Source of the DNA: Alentia gelatinosa
Taxonomy: Eukaryota; Annelida; Polychaeta; Phyllodocida; Polynoidae
Assembly (NCBI GenBank): GCA_950022655.1
Contig: OX465590.1
Coordinates: forward strand, 36,655,218-36,719,217
Reading direction: 5' to 3'
Length of the DNA stretch: 64,000 nt
Shown here: positions 53,487 through 64,000 of the stretch, piece after piece
How positions within the stretch are numbered: position 1 is the stretch's first letter
Layout: the number at the start of each line of letters is the position of its first letter
The notes under the pieces: generated by a model
Database searches by the model: none
What the model was told of the DNA's origin: nothing
Seen by the model: only the letters and a program-made list of their open reading frames with translations
Position numbers and translations under genes: made by a program

Positions 53487-53685
53487 TAGGATCCTTTCCA
53501 TTGGCTGACCAAAATGGTGTAAATATTTTGTGTTCTGCCTATTTCTGTTGGCCTTCCCTAATATTCAATTAGGACCCACCGACAGACCTTTAACACTTCT
53601 GACGCAAATTGTAAATAGGCTATTGGGAGAACATAGAAAATCTACACAGTTTTGGTCAGCCAATGGAAAAGGCCCTCAGCCTTGT
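53487..53685. mobile_element. R2 MITE, complete copy
   Basis: The ends are long inverted repeats: CCTTTCCATTGGCTGACCAA with AATGGTGTAAATATTTTGTG, mirrored by CACAGTTTTGGTCAGCCAAT then GGAAAAGG. The ~60-bp centre carries GACCCACCGACAGACC. About 195 bp. Confidence 0.75.
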
Positions 53686-53757
53686 GTAGGGCCCCTCTGC
53701 ATGGAGCCAGGTAGCCATAGGATGCAGAGACTGGAGCCAGTTTACCTGCTCCCCTCA

Positions 53758-53945
53758 AGGAGGGTGGTTGTGGCCCCTAAGATTCGAGGTCAACTCTCGA
53801 CTGCAGAGCCGTCCCAAGGCGCGAGAAAATATTATGTAAGGAGGTCAGGGTGAAGGTTGGGGTTTACTGCGAATGCAGTCATTGGCTACTCGGTCTACTG
53901 TATTCCTTATATGGAATTATGGTAATGGGACACCTCCATGGTGAA
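53758..53945 (+). repeat. Dispersed repeat R4, copy 4
   Basis: GGAGGGTGGTTGTGGCCCC, AGAGCCGTCCCAAGGCGCG, AATGCAGTCATTGGC and TAATGGGACACCTCCATGG. Confidence 0.7.
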
Positions 53946-54336
53946 GGTGCATGATTTTGTTGAGCACTGACCTCCCTGGGCTGAGACTGTCCTAGACCTG
54001 TGTAGGGCCACTCTGCATGTGGCGGGCGGGGGGCATGCAGCTGGTCAGTGTTGGCACATAGGCTGATATCTGAACAGACCTTGTGTTATATATACAGTCC
54101 CCAAAGTAGGACTTCAGAAGATTGGTGTTTTAATTCTGTGTATAATCATAAAAAATGGTGATAAAGGACAAGAAAATGCTGGGTTGATTTGATTTGGGGG
54201 AGGCCCTGCATGAGAGTGCCACAGGTCCACCTGGATTATGCATCATGGTCTGTTTATAAAGCAGAGTCCTCAACAGGTCGACAGGTTACTCTCGGTTTTC
54301 CTCTGGAGAGAGCAGACCCTTGGAACCTCGCAAAAG

Positions 54337-54664
54337 TGGTAGTATACGGAAACAGGGTTACTGTGCCTGTACGTGATAAATACGTGGTAAAATTGACGAT
54401 AAAACGAACTGATGCTGCAGGCAGAGGTTCGTTTTATCGTCAATTTTACCAAGTATTTATCATATACAGACAGAGTATACCTGTTTTCATATTATTATAT
54501 ACCTTAAAATATCAAACTTTGCTTCTGGGCGAGTTTTTGGATTTTGCCGCCGTACACAACATACATACCCCATACGTCACCTAGGTGTCGTACGGGTATA
54601 AGTACGACATGGGTAGGAGCGGGCAGTATGTGTAGGATATACTGACAGAGGTATATAATAATAA
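54337..54664. mobile_element. Foldback family F4, copy 2
   Basis: Arms GATAAATACGTGGTAAAATTG...AAACGAAC with partners GTTCGTTTTATCGTC...GTATTTATC, tip TGATGCTGCAGGCAGAG. Then ATTATTATATACCTTAAAA and mirrored AGGTATATAATAATA. Compared with 45004 the arms differ in concert. Confidence 0.7.
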
Positions 54665-54863
54665 GTTTTTCTGAACCCTCTCGTTGGTTGATTAAGGTAG
54701 CTTGCTTTGGCTTGCGGACTAATTCCCCTGGCTTTACCTGACAAGGTGGTGTCAGGGTACTGTTGTAAGAAAACTGTGGTTGAAAGAAGGGTTATTGTAA
54801 TAGATATTGTTTACCTAAGTTTCAGAGTCTGGATTGTGTTATTAGGAATATATAGTCAACCAG

Positions 54864-55095
54864 CATATTTATCCTACCCCTAATATAAAATCCCATAGGC
54901 TTAACATTGAGTTTCCGTATGCCACGCTGACTGGCAAAACCTGATTCGTTTTTATCTTGGCCACCGCATGCCACTCCTGGAGTTTTGGCTCCGGACTTCA
55001 CTCGGCTTCACCTCATGAAGTCACCATGCCAAACTCCAGTCGTGGCATACGGTGGCCAAGATTAAAACTCATCCAGTTTTACGATAATACTGAAG
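54864..55095 (+). mobile_element. Foldback MITE family F1, full copy
   Basis: TTTATCCTACCCCTAATATA, CCATAGGCTTAACATTGAG, then arms TTATCTTGGCCACCGCATG / GCATACGGTGGCCAAGATT around CTTCACTCGGCTTCACCTC, ending CATCCAGTTTTACGATAATA. The best reference copy of the family in the window. Confidence 0.8.
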
Positions 55096-55924
55096 GCAAT
55101 TGAACCAACCTATGTGAGTTCCCATAGGGTAGAAAATTACAAGAAGATATGATCTAATCCAAAAATGAGAAACCTGACTAGGCTAAAGTTAGTGGCAGGT
55201 AAATCTGAACAGTTGACTAGTAAGTGTGATATTATTGCACACAGGTGTATATAACTCGGAGCCAATTCTATGTTCATCATTGATGAATGAGTGCACAATT
55301 ATAAATGAATAACAATTAGAAGGTTTAGGTAACATTCAGTGTATGGATTATTTTCTGTAACCTACTTGGACCCAGTCAATTTCCCAATTCTGCCACTTGC
55401 TAAGGCTAAGATCCAAACATATCAGGCACAAGTGGGTCTTAAGGTATTTCGGTCTTAAATGATTGGTCACAGTCATCTGGGCATGCCCATAAGACCCTGA
55501 GATACTTGCACCCTCCTCTTTTCAACATATCACAGTGAATATCATGTAAATGGTGAAGGATAGTTTTTTTTGCAGTACACTAGAAGTATTTGGGACCACT
55601 CTTACCTTAAAGCAATGTATATATAAGGTTTGCAAGCACACTCTAATGATATACAGTTCAACATAGCCTTAAGAATAATGGTCATAGTAAAGACTCCTGT
55701 TTTTCCTATGACACCATTTCTTTTCAGCACCTATACAACTGACTTTGGTAACAGCCACCATAAAGTGGTCTATGTTGTGGTTGGTTCTAGCCCAATTTGA
55801 GAACTGTTACATATGTTAAAAACATTAAGTGTTAGCTCCCAGCATGACCGTATTATCTATCCAATTAAAAGGTGCACATTAGAATGCAGCTAACAAGTAC
55901 CAGACACATGCAGCAGCAACCATT
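55096..55924. other. Unassigned DNA
   Basis: Nothing recognised. Confidence 0.4.
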
Positions 55925-56160
55925 TGATAGTCGATCAATAATTGATGTTTGATGACTGATGGTTGGTAGTTGATGATTATTGTGTGGTGGCTGATGGTTA
56001 ATAGTTCATGGTTGATGATTGATGTTTGTTATGTGATGGTTGATGTTTGATGGTTGATGTATGAGTGGTGATTTTTGATGGTCGATGGTTGATAGTTGAT
56101 GGTTTTTTAGTTGGTGTAATGAGTAATGGAAGATAGTTAATGGGTAATGGGTAAGATAGT
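55925..56160. repeat. Degenerate TGATGGTTGATG repeat
   Basis: Imperfect 7-14-bp steps of GGTTGAT with T-to-G slippage over 230 bp; simple-sequence origin. Confidence 0.7.
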
Positions 56161-57792
56161 GACTGTTACAATTCAGTCATTTTATTTCCAATAAATATTG
56201 CCAATTTTATGATTCCTCATTTCTCATAGAAACCAATATTTCTGAGTACAATAGGGGTATACAGTTGAACTTTACAATATAACAAAACAAAATATTTTCC
56301 TTGAATGAGGCTCTCCTGCTTGAAGACCTATCATAAATCCCTAAAAAAAGAGAACACATTGTAGAAATCATCTCTGAAAGAAGAGCCCTTCGAGATGCCG
56401 TGCTTAAGAGAGAATGACAGAGTGGTGTGGAATTATACCTTGTTACTGAATGACCAATTAACCATAGTCATACCATTTATCAAAGTTGTACTGTGATAAA
56501 TAAGATCCGGATATGCTATCCTTTTTAAGCTTTTATTTACCCTGGAGTGATGCCATATATGGAAGGATATATAGGACACTGTATATCGAGGTCATGCATG
56601 ACAAATAACTGATATAGATAGAAACTTTGTTTTTTACTCTTTCTTACCAATGATTATATGTGTATTAGTTGTGTATTATCACCCTTCAGCACCTCTGTTG
56701 TCTTCCGTCCAAGCTGTAAAGTTTTCCTCCATCTCCCTTATGTCTCCATTACTCTCATTCACCATGTTCACTTTTAGCTGGAGACCTCATTTAAACTCAC
56801 ATACCTCCCATATGTCTCCTTATACACTTTTCATTTTGGATTTCATTTAATAAATGTTTGTCCATAATACTGTATTATGTGATTCATTAACTTATAGTGC
56901 ACCTGAACATGCCCAGATAGGTCTTACTCCAACCTTCCTCATTACAAACAATAATTCTGTATTCACCTGCTTTTAAAAGTTTTATGTACAAAATAGACAT
57001 TCATATTTCGAATAGTAGAACTCTTTTTTTATATATAATTCGAGCAGCGCTCTCTTTTATTCATAAACAGACGTCCATTACAAGGTTCGTTCTCTCTGTG
57101 TAAAGCTACTATAATCCAAACAGATTCACATGTGCACAGTAGTATATCCGTCTAGCCACATGTGCACCATCCAACGTTGCACAATTATCTCTGAAAGAAA
57201 ATGATAACACCTGAGTAATCTCTGTACCTTATAATCAATTGTGAAGAACCTCATCCTTTGAAACCAGTTCTAGTTCGTCTGGCTGCTCGAAACAATTTTT
57301 GTGGGGAAAACCTGGTTCCCTTCTGCTGTATTACAGGTAGACATTAAAGTACAAGACATAGCACTGGACGTATAACAGGACAAGAACGTAGAGCGTAAAG
57401 TATGATAAGCATCGGAAGACTCACTTTACCCCATAGTAGAACTTTGTGCCGTTGGCCCTTATGATGTGTGTCAATGGCAGGTAGACTGGTGATGAAACAA
57501 TCAGACACTGTATGCACTCAGCATAACCACACAGACCCATAAGTAAGAAACTAGGTGTGATAAATAGAGGTTTTTGGGCGGGCCTGGGAGGGCCAGAGAC
57601 CTTGTATTCATATATCTATAGCCAAACGTCTATTAAATACAAACTGCTGCAAGAGGTGCAGTGTAAATGATATTCAAGCTTACCGTAATAAATGGCTATG
57701 GAATAATAGCTCAGTACATGAATGAAATGGCTGATAGATTGCCATAAAATGGCTCTGATAAATTCATTCAGAACTTGCTGTAAACAGCTCGT
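56161..57792. other. Unassigned AT-rich DNA
   Basis: No domain-bearing ORF, tandem array or known repeat recognised. Confidence 0.4.
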
Positions 57793-57866
57793 TCTGAATG
57801 TATCTATCTGAGACAGCTCATAAATCCAGCCTGTATTGTTACCATAACTATGGTTTCACATAATTC
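57793..57866 (+). repeat. Dispersed repeat R8, copy 3
   Basis: CAGCTCGTTCTGAATGTATC, CAGCTCATAAATCCAGCC, TGTATTGTTACCATAACT and ATGGTTTCACATA. Confidence 0.6.
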
Positions 57867-58674
57867 TGTAGAACCATTAACAGAATGAAAACTCTGTGTA
57901 AGTGTTTAATTTACTTTCAACGGAGGGTATCACCTTAAAGCGAATAGCAACTCGTGGTAAAACGGCCACAATGGCCTACACCTCCACCCCTGGAATAAAT
58001 TCACTCTCCCAGCAGGGATCTTGCGCTCTACTTCCTGTGGCCGCTTATATCTCTGCCCCAACCTGCCTGTTTGGGCTCAAATCTGGCCCATACGCCAGTC
58101 TTTTTAAATATCCTAAATTCTTAGTGCTTTGGGCAGTATTTTGTGGTTTACATGTAAATAGATATGCATCTATTTATATGATAAATGATTTACACTCATT
58201 TCTGTTACTTGTTATATCAAATCAGGTATAGTCTTAGGGATTACTTTCTTCATTGGAAGGCACCTCATGTGTTACAGATTTTTGTTTGTCAACATAACAC
58301 ATGTGCTCACTCGAAGTGGCAGGCTAATCAACAATAGATTCACATCATAAAGTGGTTTTAGAAAAAGCTGGATTGTCTGTTAACCCTATTTAACAATTCC
58401 TATATTTTCTAACTAATGATATATGAGTTGTTTGACTTGTATAACTTTTGACAGTTGCTTTGTTTTGAATCTCAGATCTTCGCTGGTCCCCCTCTCTTTA
58501 GTGGATACCCAGGGAACAGGCTTTGGGTTGGGGCAGAGACTAAGCACAGCGCTAGCGCCGCGAAAGATCTGGGGGAGAGTGGAATAAATTGTAACTAGAG
58601 TCACTTGACCTCTAAGTCATGTTTCTGGGTGAGTGGGTTGCTGGGTCTCCCTGCTGCTGCTCCGCACGTGCGAT
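57867..58674. other. Unassigned DNA
   Basis: A 109-aa + frame (57902-58231) is open but shows no family resemblance; coding status unresolved. Confidence 0.3.
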
Positions 58675-58997
58675 ACACTAGTTTGACTGCATTACTATGA
58701 TGAGTAAGGGCTGGTGAGTGAGGACTGGTGAGTGAGTACTGGTAAGTGAGGACTGGATTGGAGGACTGGTGAGTGAGGACTGGTGATTGAGGACTGGTGA
58801 GTGAGTACTGGTGAGTGAGGACTGGATTGGAGGACTGGTGAGTGAGGACTGGTGATTGAGGACTGGTGAGTGAGTACTGGTGAGTGAGGACTGGATTGGA
58901 GGACTGGTGAGTGAGGACTGGATTGGAAGACCGGTGAGTAAGGACTGCTGATTGAGGACTGGTGAGTGAGGACTGCTGATTGAGGACTGGTGAGTGA
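58675..58997. repeat. 14-bp minisatellite with ~69-bp higher order
   Basis: Unit GTGAGTGAGGACTG, with GTGATTGAGGACTG, GTGAGTGAGTACTG and a 13-bp GATTGGAGGACTG, repeat in fixed order about three times. The minus-strand 134-aa frame is an artefact. Confidence 0.9.
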
Positions 58998-59214
58998 GCT
59001 TTCACAGTATATGAAAGATTGGCATATGAGCCAAATTCTGTCCTAAACAGATACCATGGTGCAGCCGTATATGTAGGGTGCAGGATCCATGCACACAGAA
59101 TTAAATAGAAAATAAGGTGCTAAACTGACATTTTTAGATCTTTTCTCCATTAGGGCAGCCTCCCCTTGGTTGAGGGACCTAGATCCCAATGATACTCGGA
59201 ACGATGACAGATCT

Positions 59215-60330
59215 ATTCTACTGAAGGTACCTGGTGAGGAGCAAGAAGATCTATGAACCTTTACTAGATGGAAAGGCTGATATTCCTAGAGTGAGGGAAA
59301 AATGGAACTCTATTTTCCCAGATTTGGTTCTAGACTCTAAAGACTGGATACATATTTGTTCTCTCCCTTTAACGTCTCCAGAACCACTAGGTTACAGTCT
59401 TTTCAATATAGAGTAATTAACCGTACCATCACTAGTAATAGATATCTTGCCAGGTGAAAGATTGTTCTGTCAGCGGAATACAATTACTGCCAAAGGGAGG
59501 ATACTTTGTTTCATTTTCTGATAGAATGCCCAACAGTGACAGAATTTTGGATGTATCTACGGAAATTTATTGCTGCATGTTTGGGAAGGGATATCTTGTC
59601 TGTGACAAAAAAAACAAATAATATTTGGTAGTTATGGTACTCTGGTGAAAAAGGATAACAGACTTGTTAACTTTCTTCTTTTACATGCTAAGACGTTTAT
59701 TCACAGACAGAGATTGTTCCATCAAAATGATTTAGGTGTTACTCAATTTCTTTGTGAACTAAGAAGGAAAATTAGGATAGAATAAGCAGCTGTATGAATC
59801 TTGGCCAGATGTATAAGTTTTGTTTTTTGAAAGACTTGGAAAAAGGTTTGTGAATGAAAAAGTACATGATAATATGCACTGGATAGTAGCATGGGACAAC
59901 TTGGATGGGTCTCCCTTTTCCATATTTTTGTTTCAATGTCATGTCTGGTTACTGTTTTTTCTTCCTTTTCTTCACCCAGAAGTTAATGATAACGAAAAAT
60001 GTTGCTCTGGCTATCCACCTTGGCTACTCCAGGTGGTATAAACACATGGAGGCAAATGACTGTATTATGGTTCAATAACTGATGATAAAAAGGGTGGCAA
60101 CTAGTGTAGTCCAATGGAGATTCCAAACTTTTCATTATGATGTTCTTTGATTATACTTACAAAAAAAAGGAAAAAAAAAAGAGAAGAGCTTGAAAACAGA
60201 CTACCATGAATATCATTAACAATTGTTAAACCATGTTCTGAACATTTGTATTACATGCTTCATATTCCTTAATCTAAATCATGTATCAAGAATGTTAATA
60301 AACACTGCTCTTTATATAAAAAAAGAGCAA
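59215..60330 (+). pseudogene. L1/Tx1-like LINE 3' end, 5'-truncated
   Basis: Across three frame segments the translation follows an L1-type ORF2 C-terminus: RYLVRSKKIYEPLL, then REKWNSIFPDL, QYRVINRTITSNRYLAR (stop), a zinc-type C..C/H..C region (YNYCQREDTLFHFLIECP), then TEFWMYLRKF, and after a frameshift at about 59615 VNFLLLHAKTFIHRQRLFHQ to TAA 59783-59785. The 3' UTR runs to AATAAA near 60297 and an A-rich tail at ~60320. At least one stop and two frameshifts make it dead. Confidence 0.7.
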
Positions 60331-60819
60331 AATAAGACTCCATCAACAATTAACATCGATAAGACACAAATAAATTATGAGATAAGATCAAAATAGTAGT
60401 GATTGCAAATCAAAGGGAGACAATTCAACAAAAAGAAAGCATAAAGGAAGAAGGAATAAAGTATATAAATCAATACTAAAACAGGAGCAAAACTAGGTAA
60501 CAACTTTAATGAACCATGGACAAATAACCGAATGAGGACCAAGAACATTTTGGATAAATCCACTAAATTCAGGTGAAGTAAAAGGCATTGTAAACAACAT
60601 TGATGAGACCAAATCATGTGCAGTAAAGTAGTATCAACAAAAGGCTTTGTTCCGTTACAAGCTTTATTGATGATGGTGTTACAATGTGCTGCGCTGACCG
60701 GACTGACTCGAGTACGTCGAGATCAGGATTATATGCTGGCTCTGTGTTTACTGTGTGGGGGTGACCCATATTGATCATCACCAAGGGGGATGGCCTCACA
60801 CGGCGTGCCTCGCAGCCAG
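60331..60819. other. Unassigned DNA
   Basis: Open frames on the minus strand (60375-60617, 60614-60829) are not recognisable. Confidence 0.35.
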
Positions 60820-60820
60820 C

Positions 60821-60887
60821 TTGGTCCACTAGGCCGAGGGATATAATCTGTATGCTTTACATACCAATATTTTAGATAATGACACTA
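60821..60887 (+). repeat. 67-bp repeat, copy 1
   Basis: TTGGTCCACTAGGCCGAGGG, ATATAATCTGTATGCTTTAC and CATACCAATATTTTAGATAA. Copy 2 at 61311-61377 has about five differences. Function unknown. Confidence 0.75.
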
Positions 60888-61310
60888 TCCCCAGGCGAAA
60901 CAGAAAACTCACTCAGATAAGTTATTAAAATATGTATTATGATAAGATAAGGTGATGTCAAAGAACAAGTATGATTACGAATTAATGAGCTCTGGTAGAG
61001 ATATTGAGAAGCTTAGAGGTGAGTTAAATTGATGATTAGAAAATAATGGTGTCCTGGTATTACATAATGTTACGTAACCATCCACAGGACAAGTGAGGAA
61101 CCACTCTGATGGTTCTGCTGATAGAGATATAAAGTGTAGTAGCAAGTAACGGGAAATGATACAAGTAAATAGGGTTTAACATTAAGATTATATATATGTT
61201 ATATACAAGAAAGGTAAATTGGTGTCTGATGACACTCTTGATAACGCTCATGCTGAGGTGGAAGTTCATGTTGCATGGCAAGTTCTCATAAGTCTCTGGC
61301 GTTGTTCACA

Positions 61311-61377
61311 GTTTGGTCCACTAGGCCGAGGGATATAATCTGTATGTTTTACATACCAACATTTTGGATCATGACAC
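61311..61377 (+). repeat. 67-bp repeat, copy 2
   Basis: The same block 490 bp downstream in direct orientation (TTGGTCCACTAGGCCGAGGG ... CATTTTGGATCATGACAC). Confidence 0.75.
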
Positions 61378-62817
61378 AGGAAGGAAGCAAACATTATAGT
61401 CATTCCCAAAAAGGCTTTAATCATGAGGTAAAAAATTGTTCTTTGCTACCACTACTCGACAAATCTTGAAAACCTCATCCATTTGCAACTACCTAGAACA
61501 AAATCATTTATAAGATAAGAATCAAGTAGGCATGTAATAACCACTCTACTACACAATCAATAGCCTAGTTTACAGACATCTTAAATGCTATATTTCATTG
61601 CCGTCGCCCGTGCCTATACTGAGTAGAAAACCTTTCTCCTCTAAACTCTAGTCTTCATTGAGGCAGTCTATGCGCATTTATCCTGCCTCTGATACCGTCT
61701 CCATAGACTTAACCAGGCATGTCTTTATGCCACAGTGAGTGGCATAAAATGCTTTTTATGCCACCATGGGCATAGAAATATTGACCAATCAGTGACCAAA
61801 ACGAGAGCTACTATGAAAAAAGTTCCAGCTACAATCAAAAAGTCACAGAGATAAGTGTACCGAGTTTGATGAAAGGCATATGTGAATGACTGTCATGAAG
61901 AATAATACAGCATGTGTGAGGCTTCCCGAAGCACTCTTCAGAGTAAAACTCTAGACGACCTGAGCCTATGTAGGGCTTCTTCACAACACGATTATGATTT
62001 AAAATCAGCCTGTGAATTAATCCAAGCTGCTTTGAAATAGTCATCAGCCTAGTCTTCAGGTGATGACAATGTCCACCACCAAATCTTCAACCTCAGAATG
62101 TCCTCAAGTGTTTACACTGATGACTAGGTTTTCACAGAATCACTGCCTGTCTAGATGACCAATTCCAGCCAGCTAGATATAGTCATAGGCGTCAGAGTAT
62201 TTCCAATAGTCGTGAGGTGATGCTAAACTGACGTAATCAGATGATCAGCAATCGCCACATGCTTGGCGCTTACATTAGACGACCTCTATCATTTCACTGC
62301 TGAAAGTCGTTGGCAGGTGCAAATGCCAGATTCGCCGGACAGCATCGTCTCGAGTAAAGGCTGGGGAACATCATCAGAATAGTTATCAGATGGTGCCATA
62401 TTGCAAAATCTGGTGGTCATTTGTTTGGGGTTTACACAAGCCTTCAATTTCTGACTTCGTAGTGTGGTTTTGAGAAAACACATATTATCCTACCCAATTC
62501 GGAGTTCCAAGTTACTTTTCAAAAGAAGTTTAGATGTTTCAAAATAATGAACAGGGAGTGTGTAATTCACTGGGCAGAGATTATGGGTGGTTGTAATATA
62601 ATCTCTGGTCTGCACAGGGTGGACATGAAGGGAGAAAGGTTCCTTGTGTACAAAATAGTGTGTGAAAAGATTGACTGCCATTTTGTCTTTCATTTGATAA
62701 CTTGAATTTGCAATGCTGAATGATAAATATTTGATATACACTGGTCTCATATAAATGCTGAATTTAGAAGCTTATTTGATCTACCTGTAGCTCAATTTAC
62801 AGCCACACAGTAAGTCT
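61378..62817. other. Unassigned; F1-like hairpin remnant at 61700-61770
   Basis: CCATAGACTTAACC, then TTTATGCCACAGTGAGTGGC with TTTTTATGCCACCATGGGC, recall the spacer of F1 at 6580-6650. The rest is unassigned. Confidence 0.4.
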
Positions 62818-63095
62818 ATTATCTTAGCCTGGTATAAACGTCCATAGGCTTAGCATTACGAACTCGTTCTCAACAGGCTTGCGAGAACGGTATCTCGTTC
62901 TTAACGGGTGATAAAGAGATGAATATTTCCAGGCTAAGATAAAATCAGAAACATATTCGTGCTTGGTCTGAGTCCCTGTTCACCATCTCGTTTCGAGTGC
63001 CTCAGAATATTCACTCGGCTATCGCCTCGTTCATAGTACTGAGCACTCCAAACTCGATGGCGAACGGGGACACAGACCAAACACTCATCAATTTC
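62818..63095 (+). mobile_element. Foldback family F5, full copy
   Basis: TATCTTAGCCTGGTATAAAC, GTCCATAGGCTTAGCATTAC (shared module), GAACTCGTTCTCAACAGG, mirrored CAGGCTAAGATAAAATC, then arms GTCTGAGTCCCTGTTCACCA...CGAGTGC with partners around ATTCACTCGGCTATCGCCTC, end GGACACAGACCAAACACTC. Confidence 0.75.
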
Positions 63096-63534
63096 CTTCT
63101 TACTGTATTTTACATTGTATATCATTGCAGCTGTTCATCTCTTTCGGTTTGGGACTGAAAGAACAACCTGCCCCAATTGCCGGTGAATGATTCGTCATGG
63201 ACAACAGAACAAAGGTACATTTAAAGTTTATATCTTCCCTTTAATGTAGAAATACAAAAACACTGAAAATTGAGAAATCAGAAATATAAATAGAAAACTA
63301 TTGTTGGATCAATTAAGCGCACAGAGGTGCTATTTTGAATTTTTAGGTAAATTCAAACAGAAAGTAAAATGAATTTCTGTGGATAACAATGAAACAAATA
63401 CAAAAAAAGGTTCATTATATCAGAGACACTTTTGTAAATAAGATAAACCTATTGTAGGTATGAATGATGTGTGTATAAGGCTAATTCTTGTCCTCCTATG
63501 CAAGATCCTCACATTTGCTCAGATATATACACAA
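63096..63534. other. Unassigned AT-rich DNA
   Basis: Nothing recognised. Confidence 0.4.
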
Positions 63535-63685
63535 TATCAGCATGATTTTGACCTGCATGGTCATATTTCTAGTTGACACATAGAAAGATATCAGCTAATG
63601 TTAGGATATTGCATAGTGTCAACTACAAGAAGAATACAACCATTTAGATAACAATCATGGTAATGTTGTATTTATTATATTGCAT
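63535..63685. mobile_element. F3-like foldback, diverged
   Basis: ATGATTTTGACCTGCATGG, CTAGTTGACACATAGAAAGATAT, ATATTGCATAGTGTCAACTAC and AATGTTGTATTTATTATA match the F3 plan at 39830-39980 with different arms. Confidence 0.55.
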
Positions 63686-64000
63686 TCCAAATATAGATTA
63701 CCAAGGGAACTGGAAAGCTGTATCACAGCACAAAATCTGCCATTTATGATTGTTTACAATTTCCGTCAACACAACCTTTTTTGGTTGATTTGGCATCTAC
63801 AACCCTTTGACTTTTCAAGTTAAATCAACGCCAACATAAAGGGGCGTTTATGTTTTCCTTCTGATTTACTCCTATAAAACAACTGGCGTTAGTATGTGTT
63901 TTAACAATGGCCGTTGGTATCATATCAGCATTTGCATAAACCATCGTCTACATGCTTGGTATTACATATCAGCATACTGGCGTTTTAACACTGATATATA
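63686..64000. other. Unassigned DNA to window end
   Basis: GCATTTGCATAAACC and TATCAGCATACTGGCGTTTTAAC echo CATATCAGCA words; no gene recognised. Confidence 0.3.

Noticed and set aside
57902..58231. 109-aa host gene
   Set aside because: No recognisable motif, no splice or promoter context, compositionally ordinary.
58601..59005. 134-aa minus-strand Ser/Thr/His-rich protein
   Set aside because: Translation of the 14-bp minisatellite; no start context and no homology.

Overview
The window is genomic DNA from an animal, most likely an invertebrate. It contains an interrupted protein gene with GT-AG introns (a PMP22/EMP/claudin-like four-span membrane protein), LINE-type and tyrosine-recombinase retrotransposons, and a dense field of short foldback and TIR elements and minisatellites. 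A lophotrochozoan, perhaps a mollusc, is my best guess; the sequence itself does not prove it. No bacterial operons, CRISPR arrays or rRNA genes were seen.

Layout: 1-11059 is accessory DNA. It holds foldback MITEs, a field of GTCG-rich words, a GC-rich island near 3400-3660 that ends in a splice-donor-like site, an hAT-like MITE with an 8-bp target duplication at 4561-4896, and a ~37-bp minisatellite at 9476-10232. Positions 11060-16245 are a structurally complete Ngaro-type (DIRS-order) retrotransposon: split direct repeats A1...B1-A2-B2, gag, RT/RNase H and tyrosine recombinase. 16246-31190 is again repeat-rich. It includes a long foldback, clustered MITEs, a second GC-rich island (22190-22465), two LINE 3' remnants, and an 806-bp TIR element nested in one LINE's 3' UTR and carrying a tRNA-like segment.

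31191-38300 holds the one host gene I can defend: three coding exons (31716-31902, 33574-33720, 35671-35828) encoding 163 aa, both introns in phase 1. A 34-bp minisatellite abuts exon 1 upstream, and a 12-bp/60-bp minisatellite fills the start of intron 1. 38301-45780 holds large foldback elements, a Harbinger-like element disrupted by a templated insertion, and an almost perfect ~1-kb tandem duplication (41543-43564). A fragment of a different Ngaro RNase H lies at 45527-45659, just before a second, decayed Ngaro copy (45781-51000). 51001-64000 is repeats, MITEs, a 14-bp minisatellite and an L1/Tx1-like LINE 3' end (59215-60330).

The most interesting signals are these. (1) A textbook -1 ribosomal frameshift signal lies at the gag/pol boundary of the Ngaro elements: A AAA AAC in the gag frame, a 5-nt spacer and a 9-bp GC stem. 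It is kept in both copies, with a G-U compensated stem change. (2) Several foldback families with different termini share a CCATAGGCTTAACATTG-like module and a common hairpin tip, while the hairpin arms co-vary between copies. (3) There are signs of recent or templated local rearrangement at 40829-43564.

The two long Ngaro copies are each damaged in RT. Copy 1 has open gag, RT/RH and YR frames but lacks about 25 codons of the RT fingers region; copy 2 has at least four single-base frameshifts and a stop next to the slippery site. Movement of either would need help in trans.
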